26,427 nt of DNA from a virus. The position numbers and the translations under genes were made by a program. Location: IMG/VR virus record IMGVR_UViG_3300005253_000539, positions 1 to 26,427 of that record. The stretch is one strand, 5' to 3'. Shown one piece after another: positions 5,381 to 12,364 of the stretch (positions are counted from its first letter, which is position 1; every line of letters starts with the position of its first letter). The notes below the pieces were generated by a model. The model saw nothing but the letters and a program-made list of their open reading frames with translations. It had not been told where the DNA came from and made no database searches.

Positions 5381-6181
5381 ATGAACGATTTACGGATACG
5401 ATGTTCGATGCTTCCATCATGGCCGGACTGTGCCAGGCGCACAGCCGGGAAGCAATACAAAAAGATGATTGAAGGCTTTGGTTTTGAATTGCGCCAGCTT
5501 AAGCCGTCCGTTGGGGCGGCGGTCGGAACGGCCGTCCACCGCGCGGCCACCGAGCTTATGCGTCGGAAGCGCGATGGCAATTCAGCAACGGATGGAGTTC
5601 TCGAAACGGCTATTGCTGCTTTCCATGAGGAAATTGCGCCAGGGGCGGTGTGGGATGATACCACTCCAAACACGTTGACGGCCCGTACACAAATCGAAAG
5701 ACTGACCGCGGCGTATTTGCCAATCGTTGCGGAGCGGGAACCGGTGCTGATCGAGGAACAATTCAAGGCATCGGTCGGTGGGGGATGGATATTAACCGGT
5801 CAGATTGATTTATGCGATGCCCAAAATGAACTCGACGACTTGAAAACCGGGGCTCTTGCCCGCCCGTACATTCAGCAACTCGGGGGATATATTATGTTGC
5901 TGGAAAGGCATGGGCATGAAGTCAAAAAGGCGGGAACGACATTTATCAAACGCGCGCGAGTCGCAAAGCCACAACCTGTGCCCGTGCGAACGTATTTCGA
6001 CCTGGAACCCGCCCGGCATTCGGCTTGGGCTGTCATTCAGGAAATCCGGCGCGCTGTTGAAGCGTTCGCCGAGCGGGGCGATCCGTACAAACTCCAGGCG
6101 AATCCCATGTCTCTAATGTGCTCGGAAAAATATTGTCCGGCCTGGGGGACGGATTTTTGTAACGTCCATTTGAAAGGATAA
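5381..6181 (+). CDS. PD-(D/E)XK exonuclease, Cas4/RecB-like
   Basis: A 266-residue protein with the PD-(D/E)XK nuclease layout: GTAVHRAATE (H53), WILTGQIDL (D143), LDDLKTG (D153, K155) and QQLGGY (Q166, Y170). Cys17 near the N-terminus and Cys247, Cys252, Cys260 in CSEKYCPAWGTDFC match the arrangement that holds an iron-sulfur cluster in Cas4- and AddB-type nucleases; here the cluster is inference. Such phage enzymes resect DNA ends for recombination. The start at 5381 follows AAGGG. It is the first gene of the rightward operon, whose last gene is an SMC-like ATPase and likely functional partner. The protein ends LKG because the next gene's ribosome-binding site is embedded in its 3' end. Confidence 0.85.
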   Translation: MNDLRIRCSMLPSWPDCARRTAGKQYKKMIEGFGFELRQLKPSVGAAVGTAVHRAATELMRRKRDGNSATDGVLETAIAAFHEEIAPGAVWDDTTPNTLTARTQIERLTAAYLPIVAEREPVLIEEQFKASVGGGWILTGQIDLCDAQNELDDLKTGALARPYIQQLGGYIMLLERHGHEVKKAGTTFIKRARVAKPQPVPVRTYFDLEPARHSAWAVIQEIRRAVEAFAERGDPYKLQANPMSLMCSEKYCPAWGTDFCNVHLKG

Positions 6182-6185
6182 TGAT

Positions 6186-6398
6186 ATGGCACAATTTCAG
6201 CAATTCAAGGTCCGCTCTGGCGGTGGGGAAATCATAATCAATTTGGATCAAGTTGTGTATTTTATGCGCGAAAAGGCTTCGCCAAACGGAGACCCGAACG
6301 ATTCGGGATCAATCGCTGGTTTCGCTGGAGGCGAAATACGATATCGTCTCGAAGACACGCTCGAAGAAATCAACGCTCAACTTTTGAAAGGAAAATAA
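6186..6398 (+). CDS. Small hypothetical protein of the recombination operon
   Basis: A 70-residue protein starting six bases after the GGATAA that closes the nuclease gene; TTGAAAGGA upstream is the ribosome-binding site. It has a beta-rich N-terminal half (KVRSGGGEIIINLDQVVYFMREK) and a short C-terminal helix (LEDTLEEINAQLLKG). I see no known motif. The TAA overlaps the next ATG. Conserved spacing and coupling support a real gene; function is unknown. Confidence 0.65.
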   Translation: MAQFQQFKVRSGGGEIIINLDQVVYFMREKASPNGDPNDSGSIAGFAGGEIRYRLEDTLEEINAQLLKGK

Positions 6399-6586
6399 TG
6401 ACGGGGGCAATGGATATATGTAACCACGGCCCGGAGACATATTGCACAGAATGTGCTCATGGTTGGGAATTACTGCCAGAAACCCCGCCTTCCTATTGTG
6501 TATTTTGCGGAATGGAGTTGGTTTCGGAAGACGGTATTTCCTACCCAATTATCGGCGGCAGGTGCCACAAACGATTGAAAGGATAG
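6398..6586 (+). CDS. Small Cys-rich (zinc-ribbon-like) protein
   Basis: A 62-residue protein starting with an overlapping TAATG. It contains five or six potential metal ligands: C8, H10, C16 and C19 (CTEC) in the first half, and CVFCGMEL in the second. This pairs into a zinc-ribbon-like fold (CxxC...CxxC). It ends in RLKG because TTGAAAGGA, the next gene's ribosome-binding site, is encoded at its 3' end. Function is unknown; it may bind nucleic acid or a partner in the recombination cassette. Confidence 0.65.
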   Translation: MTGAMDICNHGPETYCTECAHGWELLPETPPSYCVFCGMELVSEDGISYPIIGGRCHKRLKG

Positions 6587-6588
6587 CC

Positions 6589-7821
6589 ATGCAAATCGTG
6601 AACCGAAAACCGTCGCTCCCGGAGCGCGGGAAAATCAAAATCGGTAAAAAAGGCGAACCGCGAACGTCACAAGGCGGCGCTAAATATTCGCCGCCAGTCA
6701 AGCTCGATCATTTCATCATAACCGGGATGGATCGCGACAAGGAGGGGAATTTCATTCCCGATGTTGCGCTGATGGAAGCGATTGCAGAGAAAACCGGGCA
6801 GGATGCCAAAAAATTGACCAGGATCCCCGTTCGGCTCTTATATAACGACCCGGCCCTAAACATGGGGACACGATACGCTGCCTACAAAGGCCGGTCGGTG
6901 TGGTGCTCGGGGAACGGTGAGACGGCGCAAAGGGCGGTCACAAAACCCGGCCAATATGAGGCGAAAGAATGCCCTTGCGAAAGAATCGAGCAGGGATACG
7001 AGGGCGATCCGAAATGCAAAATCAATGGGGTTTTGAGCGTATTGATCGACGGCGCCCCTGGTGTCGGCGGAGTCTGGAAATTTAGGACTACTTCCTTTAA
7101 TTCCGTCGACGGCCTTGCCGGTTCGCTGGCTTTTATGGCGGCTATGACGGGCGGCCAGCTCGCGAATCTTCCGCTTGAGCTTGTGCTACGCGAAAAAATG
7201 GGAATTCTCCCGGACGGAAAACAGCAGAAAATCTATATTGTTGCGATTGAATACGCCGGCAACCTGGACGAGCTGAGGGATGCGGGTTATAAAATCGCGC
7301 TCGAAAATTCAAAAGCGAATCTCCGTATTGAGCACATCGAAGCGGAAGCACGGAAAAGTATGGAGGTCGGTGATGGCGATCCCGCGGCGGTGTTTCCAGA
7401 CGACGACGCCGAGGACGTCGGCGGGGAATTCTATCCCGAGGGCGAGCAAAGGGAAGGAAATACGCCCGAATTACAAGACCCGGCTGGAAGCGAGGGGCCA
7501 AAACCGGCGAAAGCTGCTTCAAAAAAGAAAACGACTAAAGTCATCGATCTTCCGAACGGCGGTTATACCGCTGAGGTCCTTGCGGCTCCGCCGAAAACGG
7601 AAATCCGCGACTGTACGGTCAGCGATGTCGAGGCACCATTACCTATATCAGTTACAACTGATGAACTCAAATCCCTGGCTAAAACTTCAGAGGTACTTGC
7701 GCCGCCGCCGGAGAACACTGAGGGCGATGAGGGTCCGCAAAACGATGGGGCGCCGCCGCCGAGCGACAAGGATGCGCCGCCGTTGACTAACCCCGGGGGG
7801 CTGGACGAGGACGTTTTTTAA
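6589..7821 (+). CDS. Gp3-like / recombination directionality factor-like metal-binding protein
   Basis: A 410-residue protein starting at ATG 6589 after GAAAGGATAGCC; the open frame upstream only shadows the previous gene. Residues 1-255 follow the Gp3-like family often labelled hydrolase or metal-binding protein: IVNRKPSLPERGKIKIG, YSPPVKLDHFIIT, then WCSGNGETA (C106), ECPC (C128, C130) and KC (C143) as a probable zinc site, then GGVWKFRTTSFNSV. The family includes the phiC31 recombination directionality factor, but many members occur without an integrase and probably handle single-stranded DNA. Residues ~260-410 are an acidic, Pro-rich disordered tail ending LDEDVF, like the tip of SSB proteins. 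No integrase is visible here. Confidence 0.8.
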   Translation: MQIVNRKPSLPERGKIKIGKKGEPRTSQGGAKYSPPVKLDHFIITGMDRDKEGNFIPDVALMEAIAEKTGQDAKKLTRIPVRLLYNDPALNMGTRYAAYKGRSVWCSGNGETAQRAVTKPGQYEAKECPCERIEQGYEGDPKCKINGVLSVLIDGAPGVGGVWKFRTTSFNSVDGLAGSLAFMAAMTGGQLANLPLELVLREKMGILPDGKQQKIYIVAIEYAGNLDELRDAGYKIALENSKANLRIEHIEAEARKSMEVGDGDPAAVFPDDDAEDVGGEFYPEGEQREGNTPELQDPAGSEGPKPAKAASKKKTTKVIDLPNGGYTAEVLAAPPKTEIRDCTVSDVEAPLPISVTTDELKSLAKTSEVLAPPPENTEGDEGPQNDGAPPPSDKDAPPLTNPGGLDEDVF

Positions 7822-8069
7822 TGTCAGGCAAAAGATACCGTCTGCAAAAGACGGAACGGCTGCAATTAAAAATAAAGTTGCTCGTCGCACACGGATCAAA
7901 TTGCTGGTGGTGCGAAGAACCTTTCTCGCCGGACGACTGGCCGACGTTCGAGCATGTAAACCCGCTTTCGCTGGGAGGGACATGGTCATTTGAGAATTTA
8001 CGATTGACCCATGAAAGCTGCAATGAAATGAGGGCAAATCACTACCCTATTAGCTATGAGGTAAAATGA
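7821..8069 (+). CDS. HNH endonuclease
   Basis: An 82-residue HNH protein. A CxxC pair (NCWWCEEPF) is followed by WPTFEHVNPLSLGGTWSFENLRLTHESCNEMRA, which gives the His-Asn-His core (EH, N in ENLRL, H in THESCN). The length suits minimal phage HNH enzymes, which nick or cut DNA. The ATG overlaps the previous TAA and its own stop overlaps the next start as ATGA, so it is an integrated member of the operon rather than an obvious homing insert. Confidence 0.85.
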   Translation: MSGKRYRLQKTERLQLKIKLLVAHGSNCWWCEEPFSPDDWPTFEHVNPLSLGGTWSFENLRLTHESCNEMRANHYPISYEVK

Positions 8070-9727
8070 TTCTGGAAATTAGAAATTTTCGGGGGATAGC
8101 AAAGGCGGACATTGACCTTTCGCAAATCGCGCTCGTCGCGGGCAGAAACGAGTCGGGGAAATCGTCAATCGCTCACGCGGCGCAAGCAATTCTGACGGGC
8201 GACGCCGTTCCGATCGCCGGACTCAAGAAATCCGAAGCGGCAATGTTAATTCACGCCGGGACGGGAAACGGATCGGTCGCATTGGAGCGGGAAGGTGGGA
8301 GCGCGCGAATAGCTTACCCGCAAGCGAAAAAAGAAACGGAAGGCGATCCGCCGTCCGCGTCTCCGATTGCCGCGGGCATGGTTTCCCCTGCCGACATGGA
8401 GCGAGCGGAGCTTTCGGCTGTCCTGATCGACTATCTCAAAGCCGCACCTAGCGAGGACGATTTGCGGGAAGCGGTCAAGGCGATCATCGGCGTCGGGGAA
8501 GGTTTCGCGCGGCTCTGGAAAAGCGTCACCGATAATAGTTGGGACGGTGCCCACAAGCAGGTCAAGGAAAAGGGAATCGAACTGAAAGGCGCTTGGCGTG
8601 AATGTGCCGGCGAAATGTACGGATCGAGCAAGGCCGAAACCTGGATGCCGCCAGAATGGGAATCCGATCTTGAGGGAGCCAGTGAGGAAAGTCTCCAGGC
8701 GGTAGCAACGGAAGCGGGCGAAATCCGCGATGCCGCGATCGCACACACGGCAATTTCAGAGGACAAAATCGAACAACTTGGGGCAAAAGCTGCCAGCGCG
8801 GAAAGGTTGCGGGATGATATTCAAAGCCTGGGGAAAATCCTCGACGATGCAAACAAGGCCGTCCTCGACAGCGCGGAAGAATTGCGAAATGCGCCTAGCC
8901 CTGATGAGGAGCAAGAAACCGTCGCCTGTCCGCATTGTGGAAAAGACTGTGTTATTCACGCTGGGGCGCTGACAAAGCCGCCGCCAGTGGCAAATTCAGC
9001 CGAGAATGCAAAACGTCGCTCGATTGGCGAGGAGGCCGTCCGCAAACATCAAATAGCATCGCAAACACTGAGAAGCGCAAACCTGAAAAAAGAACAAGCC
9101 GATCGTGATCTTTCCGAGGCGGAAGCGGCACGGGTCGAACTCGATGCGATTGAAGCAAAAGCCGACGGCGGAACGGCAGACGATGCAGCTCTTGAGCGAG
9201 CCCGGCGCGATGTGCAACATGCAGAAAATCGGTTCAAGGCATTCAAGGTTAAAACCCGGGCGGACAATCTGCATAAAAGTATTGGCCGGAACCAGGCGCT
9301 TGTCTCCATTTTAGCGCCGGATGGGCTACGTCGAACCAAGCTCCGCAATGCGGTTAAGCAATTCAACGGATCTCTCGCGGATCTGGCGAAAGCCGCAAGT
9401 TGGGGAGCGGTGGAAATAAATGCCGACCTTGCTGTCACGTACAGCGGTATGGGATGGAGGCTCTGCGCCGAATCAGCGAGGTATCGCGGTCGGGCAATGC
9501 TTCAACTTGCTTGCGCGTCGATTGATGGCAGCGACCTTGTGATTCTGGACGGCGCCGATATTCTGGACACGGTCGGCCGGCGGGGTCTTTTCCGGCTTTT
9601 GCGGCATTTCGACAAACCGTCGCTTGTTTGCATGACCATACCTGAGCGTGGTGACGTTCCATCACTGGCCGCGAAAAGTTACGGGAAATCCTACTGGCTT
9701 GAAAATTCAAACGCGGAGGAGGTATGA
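8066..9727 (+). CDS. SMC/RecF-like ATPase with CxxC coiled-coil element
   Basis: A 553-residue ABC-type ATPase of the RecF/SbcC/Rad50 style. It has an N-terminal LEIRNFRGI opening, Walker A GRNESGKSS at 26-34, and long coiled-coil stretches roughly at 205-275 and 320-410. The coil is split by CPHCGKDC at 288-295, which looks like a zinc hook. The C-terminal lobe carries LVILDGADILD (Walker B, D495). The usual glutamate after the Walker B aspartate is a glycine, as in some phage relatives. No SbcD/Mre11 nuclease gene is present; the Cas4-like nuclease at the operon start may be its partner. It probably acts on DNA ends during replication or recombination. The start overlaps the HNH stop. Confidence 0.85.
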   Translation: MILEIRNFRGIAKADIDLSQIALVAGRNESGKSSIAHAAQAILTGDAVPIAGLKKSEAAMLIHAGTGNGSVALEREGGSARIAYPQAKKETEGDPPSASPIAAGMVSPADMERAELSAVLIDYLKAAPSEDDLREAVKAIIGVGEGFARLWKSVTDNSWDGAHKQVKEKGIELKGAWRECAGEMYGSSKAETWMPPEWESDLEGASEESLQAVATEAGEIRDAAIAHTAISEDKIEQLGAKAASAERLRDDIQSLGKILDDANKAVLDSAEELRNAPSPDEEQETVACPHCGKDCVIHAGALTKPPPVANSAENAKRRSIGEEAVRKHQIASQTLRSANLKKEQADRDLSEAEAARVELDAIEAKADGGTADDAALERARRDVQHAENRFKAFKVKTRADNLHKSIGRNQALVSILAPDGLRRTKLRNAVKQFNGSLADLAKAASWGAVEINADLAVTYSGMGWRLCAESARYRGRAMLQLACASIDGSDLVILDGADILDTVGRRGLFRLLRHFDKPSLVCMTIPERGDVPSLAAKSYGKSYWLENSNAEEV

Positions 9728-9870
9728 TTTAACCGTAAGGATGCGGTTCTAGGAGCTGGCAGGACGCCGGCATTGCCAGGAATGACGGGCTGGAGTGTTT
9801 GGAGCCGACAGGGACGCTGGCATTGCCAAGGAAGGCCCCATACCCTTGTAAGGGTATGGGGAACGTTTAG
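9728..9870. repeat. Structured noncoding spacer with imperfect tandem repeats and long palindrome
   Basis: No gene is supported here. Two ~30-base imperfect repeats lie at 9753-9782 and 9802-9833, sharing GGACG(C/T)YGGCATTGCCA. A near-perfect palindrome follows at 9836-9861 with two 12-base arms (CCCCATACCCTT / AAGGGTATGGGG). The palindrome lacks a T-run on either strand, so it is not a standard terminator alone. It sits between convergent operons. Confidence 0.6.
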
Positions 9871-9910
9871 GGCTCCAGGAAATGCCGTTTTGGGCTTCCT
9901 GGAGCCTTTT
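9871..9910 (+). terminator. Rho-independent terminator between convergent operons
   Basis: GGCTCCAGGAA (9871-9881) pairs perfectly with TTCCTGGAGCC (9896-9906), forming an 11-base GC-rich stem with a 14-base loop followed by TTTT. It ends transcription of the rightward recombination operon. The stem lies directly downstream of the leftward transglycosylase gene and could also slow leftward transcription, though no T-run is present on that side. Confidence 0.85.
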
Positions 9911-10372
9911 CTATGTGGTCGGCTGGTACTTCATCATCAGCTTTCCTACGGCTTGGGCATATCCCCATATTTTGCCGTTTCTTGGGCAATGCCCCCGGTT
10001 ATACTTGTGGGCGGCATGCAGGTTGGTCCCGCAGAGCGCTAGGCTTCGGGCGAGATAACGTAGGCCACAGTCGGTTGAAACGCGGAAAAGCCGCATTGCG
10101 CTCCAGCGGCAGCCAACGTCAGTAGCAGCCGCCTCCGTGACCTGAAAAGAACCTCTTTCGTTAGCTCTGCCATCTTGCACCTCTGTTCGTTGACTGGACT
10201 CCATTTGCCAAACGGCAAGCGCTAATTCTTCCGGCACCCCGTATTGCCGGGCCTTGGCTTCCACGTAGGCCCTTGCATGCTCCACTGGAGGCTCCCAATA
10301 GTGGTGCTGGAGCGGCCCCCATGCGGTAGCCGGGAGTAGGAGCAACAGAATCCCGGCCAGCAAGACCCTCAC
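9911..10372 (-). CDS. Secreted lytic transglycosylase (SLT lysozyme-like)
   Basis: A 153-residue protein from GTG 10372 (AAGG just upstream). Residues 1-18 form a signal peptide: MRV, a hydrophobic run, then ATAWG. The mature part has the SLT lysozyme-like layout: YGVPEELALAVWQMESS with likely catalytic E58, GSFQVTEAAATDVGC, a row of cysteines, and NLHAAHKYNRG. It probably cleaves peptidoglycan in the periplasm at lysis or supports virion entry. The position, last gene of the late operon after a lysozyme and membrane proteins, favours lysis. The four Cys could form disulfides. It ends five bases before the convergent terminator stem. Confidence 0.8.
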   Translation of the reverse strand: MRVLLAGILLLLLPATAWGPLQHHYWEPPVEHARAYVEAKARQYGVPEELALAVWQMESSQRTEVQDGRANERGSFQVTEAAATDVGCRWSAMRLFRVSTDCGLRYLARSLALCGTNLHAAHKYNRGHCPRNGKIWGYAQAVGKLMMKYQPTT

Positions 10373-10382
10373 GGGACCTTCC

Positions 10383-10610
10383 CTATACCTTGAGCCCAGC
10401 CAGGGCTTTGACCGCGGCTTTCTTTCCTTCCTTCAACGCTACTTTCTGGAAGGTTTTGTTTGCGGACGGAGACTTGTCAATCACCTCCACCACTTCCTTG
10501 ACCGTCTTACGGAGGACAGCGATGTACGGCACCGCAGCGGGAAAAGCTACAGCGGCGATGATGGAAATAATCGTTGAGATGGAATCCCAATTTTCGATAA
10601 ACCAGTTCAT
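10383..10610 (-). CDS. Small single-membrane-segment lysis-cassette protein
   Basis: A 75-residue protein. ATG 10610 is preceded by GGGAGA; the longer frame to 10676 overlaps the previous gene. It has one hydrophobic segment at about residues 12-34 (ISTIISIIAAVAFPAAVPYIAVL) followed by a strongly basic C-terminal tail ending KKAAVKALAGLKV. The organisation suggests a holin accessory or membrane-anchored protein in the lysis cassette; the family is not identified. Confidence 0.65.
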   Translation of the reverse strand: MNWFIENWDSISTIISIIAAVAFPAAVPYIAVLRKTVKEVVEVIDKSPSANKTFQKVALKEGKKAAVKALAGLKV

Positions 10611-10620
10611 ATCAATCTCC

Positions 10621-10809
10621 CTATTGAGCGAACATGCCGGCGCCCAGCGCCAGCATTTGAAAAAGCACAGATGCAACGGTCAGCGGGATACGCCATTCCT
10701 TCACTTGTATCTTCCCAATTACGGCAAGTTGCACAAAGCCCATGAAGATCGCGGCCCCCATGTACGGCCCCGCCCCGTCCAGCAAGCCGCCCAAATCGTC
10801 TAGGCTCAT
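10621..10809 (-). CDS. Holin-like protein with two membrane segments
   Basis: A 62-residue protein with two hydrophobic stretches: YMGAAIFMGFVQLAVIG at ~16-32 and IPLTVASVLFQMLALGAGMF at ~41-60, separated by a short charged loop (KIQVKEWR). Size and topology fit a small class II-type holin that permeabilises the inner membrane. Its ATG overlaps the upstream stop as ATGA. The identification rests on topology and on the neighbouring lysozyme, not on a recognised family. Confidence 0.65.
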   Translation of the reverse strand: MSLDDLGGLLDGAGPYMGAAIFMGFVQLAVIGKIQVKEWRIPLTVASVLFQMLALGAGMFAQ

Positions 10810-11000
10810 TTCATCCCCTTTGGCTCCATCAGCCCATTCATTCTCAAGACGGTCTCGTGCTTCCCGAGCGTAATCATCGCCTTGTTAACCGATGCCCTGG
10901 TTTCTCTGACCTCAGACCAGATGCCCATCAGCAATATCAGCGCGGCCCCCAGCAGAGCGGGCGTGACCCAGGCTTGGAATTTCGCTCCGTTGCCGTTCAT
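10806..11000 (-). CDS. Small membrane-anchored protein of the lysis cassette
   Basis: A 64-residue protein from ATG 11000, which overlaps the lysozyme stop as TAATG; the longer frame to 11060 is rejected because it lies in the lysozyme gene. One membrane segment (WVTPALLGAALILLMGIW, ~11-28) is followed by a helical outside or cytoplasmic part (EVRETRASVNKAMITLGKHETVLRMNGL). It may be a holin, antiholin or inner-spanin-like component; the sequence alone does not decide. It is coupled on both sides. Confidence 0.65.
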   Translation of the reverse strand: MNGNGAKFQAWVTPALLGAALILLMGIWSEVRETRASVNKAMITLGKHETVLRMNGLMEPKGMK

Positions 11001-11431
11001 TATCCCCGCTCCATCATTTTGCGCAGCCGAGTGGCGCGAGACTTGACCTGCCTTCGCCATGAACTATCGTGCATTTGTTTCCCCACTTCCGGGTAATTCC
11101 GCGCAATCAACGCCTCGGAAAACTTCGGCCATTCAGCTTGGTTGAATTTATCGGCTCCCATGTTATACATCATATTGACCATGACGCGCTGCCTGATTGG
11201 GGAAAGCTCGCGCCAGAAAGGGAACTCCCGATCAAGTTCCCCTTCGGCCTCGTGAATCCCGATAGCGAGCAACCTGTCAATTATCTCATCAGGCAGTCCT
11301 TTGGACTGGATATTCCAACCTACGCCTATCGTCCAATTAGGGGGGCTGGCATCGTCCTGATATAAAAATTGTTCGCGGCCCTCGTCCATGTCCAGTTCTT
11401 CGGTCATCTCGTCCATGTCGTAGGTAATCAT
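11000..11431 (-). CDS. T4-type lysozyme (endolysin)
   Basis: A 143-residue glycoside hydrolase of the T4 lysozyme type. The catalytic triad pattern is present as DEGREQFLYQDD...WTIGVGWN with E17, D26 and T34 (T4: E11, D20, T26), with two extra residues before the threonine. The C-terminal lobe holds LSPIRQRVMVNMMYNMG and SSWRRQVKSRATRLRKMM. It cuts the peptidoglycan backbone at lysis. I prefer ATG 11431 (AAGGACGGGG upstream) over ATGs at 11497 and 11500, which would add a short hydrophobic N-terminus (LCNLWKWLLAML) that could act as a signal-arrest segment. It lies upstream of three membrane proteins that may export it. Confidence 0.88.
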   Translation of the reverse strand: MITYDMDEMTEELDMDEGREQFLYQDDASPPNWTIGVGWNIQSKGLPDEIIDRLLAIGIHEAEGELDREFPFWRELSPIRQRVMVNMMYNMGADKFNQAEWPKFSEALIARNYPEVGKQMHDSSWRRQVKSRATRLRKMMERG

Positions 11432-11556
11432 TTTCCCCGTCCTTGGCGAGTTCGTAACCAGCATCGCCAGCAACCATTTCCAGAGATTGCAGAGCATCAT
11501 TGCGCCACCCATCCGCCCCAATCAGGCCATTCAAAATTCATTGTGAAACCTTTTAA

Positions 11557-12132
11557 TCATGGAGCAGGGATATATTCGACAATCCAGCCAGCGACCGAAA
11601 CAACATCACTTAGTGCGTCTGTGCTGTTTTCGCCAGTGAATTTAATTATAAAGGAACTGCTCAATGTTGCCGTTGCTGTTTGCAGTGTCACACTGCTCGT
11701 GGTTGCGTCGTCATCCACGTATGTGATCATTATATCCTGGGTTGCTGCTCCTGTGCGACCGAGGACTATAACGACGTTCCATTGTCCCCCCAGGGGGCCA
11801 CTGTGTAGCGTCTGGGACACTCCATCAATATAATTTTTGAGTACTGTTGTTTTACCGAACAGACCACCTTCGCCCCAAGCGGTAATTCGTAGTGAATCCG
11901 CGTCATTTGCCAGCGTGTTTGCGGGAACTGTAAATGAAACTAAATCATCTTCGCCAGCACCCACGTTTGCGACTTCTGTAAAATCCGAATGCAAGTTGCG
12001 CATTATGGTGGGGGCGCCCGATGCCCCTTCCGCAATCGCCACGGGATTGTCGCGGAGAGCTTGCATCAAAGACGTGGTTATCGGGCTTTCTGGGTCTACG
12101 TCGCTGTCGGGTATGGTTGTCCAAGCGGCCAT
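11557..12132 (-). CDS. Virion structural protein, tail-tip or fibre associated
   Basis: A 191-residue protein starting at ATG 12132 after GAGGACT. The N-terminal ~42 residues (WTTIPDSDVDPESPITTSLMQALRDNPVAIAEGASGAP) are a module common in siphophage tail or fibre genes. The rest is a beta-rich, Thr/Ser-rich, cysteine-free sequence. It lies between the tail-tip genes and the lysis cassette, the usual place for receptor-binding or tail-associated proteins. Exact placement in the virion is inference. Confidence 0.65.
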   Translation of the reverse strand: MAAWTTIPDSDVDPESPITTSLMQALRDNPVAIAEGASGAPTIMRNLHSDFTEVANVGAGEDDLVSFTVPANTLANDADSLRITAWGEGGLFGKTTVLKNYIDGVSQTLHSGPLGGQWNVVIVLGRTGAATQDIMITYVDDDATTSSVTLQTATATLSSSFIIKFTGENSTDALSDVVSVAGWIVEYIPAP

Positions 12133-12133
12133 G

Positions 12134-12364
12134 TTAGTCCTCTACAATCATTGAAACGCGGCGGGCGATTGGATGGGCGCAAAAAATCCGGTATCCTTGC
12201 GGCCACGTAGACGGCTCCTGAACGACCACCAATCCTCTGAAATGCTCGCAACCAGGGCAACATTTCGCGGCGCGGCGGTTGTCGAATTTCCGCATCGGGC
12301 ACGGTATGAGAACGTCGTCAGGAATATTGTCCGCATCAGAGGATTCGATAGGCATCAGTTCCAT
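12134..12364 (-). CDS. Small Cys-rich, probably zinc-binding protein in tail module
   Basis: A 76-residue protein starting at ATG 12364 with GGAGA about ten bases upstream; it overlaps the end of the hub gene by 29 bases. Ligand candidates are CP (IPCPMRKF), CCPGCEHF and FCAHP, a pattern like phage zinc-ribbon proteins often found beside tail-tip genes. The frame extends upstream to 12433 without support. Function is unknown; it may be a tail-assembly helper. Confidence 0.6.
   Translation of the reverse strand: MELMPIESSDADNIPDDVLIPCPMRKFDNRRAAKCCPGCEHFRGLVVVQEPSTWPQGYRIFCAHPIARRVSMIVED

Noticed and set aside
6442-6588. N-terminal extension of the Gp3-like gene to 6442
   Set aside because: This part overlaps the small Cys-rich gene out of frame; ATG 6589 has a ribosome-binding site and begins the family's conserved IVNRKPSLP.
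7280-7786. A 168-codon Arg-rich frame within the Gp3-like gene
   Set aside because: It is an out-of-frame reading of the GC-rich disordered tail, with an unnatural Arg/Lys excess and no start signal.
6589-7821. Calling the Gp3-like protein a proven recombination directionality factor
   Set aside because: No serine integrase or attachment site is visible in the window, and the family name is used broadly for proteins without that role.
9773-10042. An 89-codon plus-strand frame across the terminator
   Set aside because: It runs through the palindrome and terminator and then antisense to the transglycosylase; no start signal.
11337-11534. A 65-codon minus-strand frame before the lysozyme
   Set aside because: It needs a TTG start, overlaps most of the lysozyme N-terminus in another frame, and ends in a sequence unlike a protein; a 14-codon frame (MNFEWPDWGGWVAQ) with AAAAGG upstream is equally unsupported.
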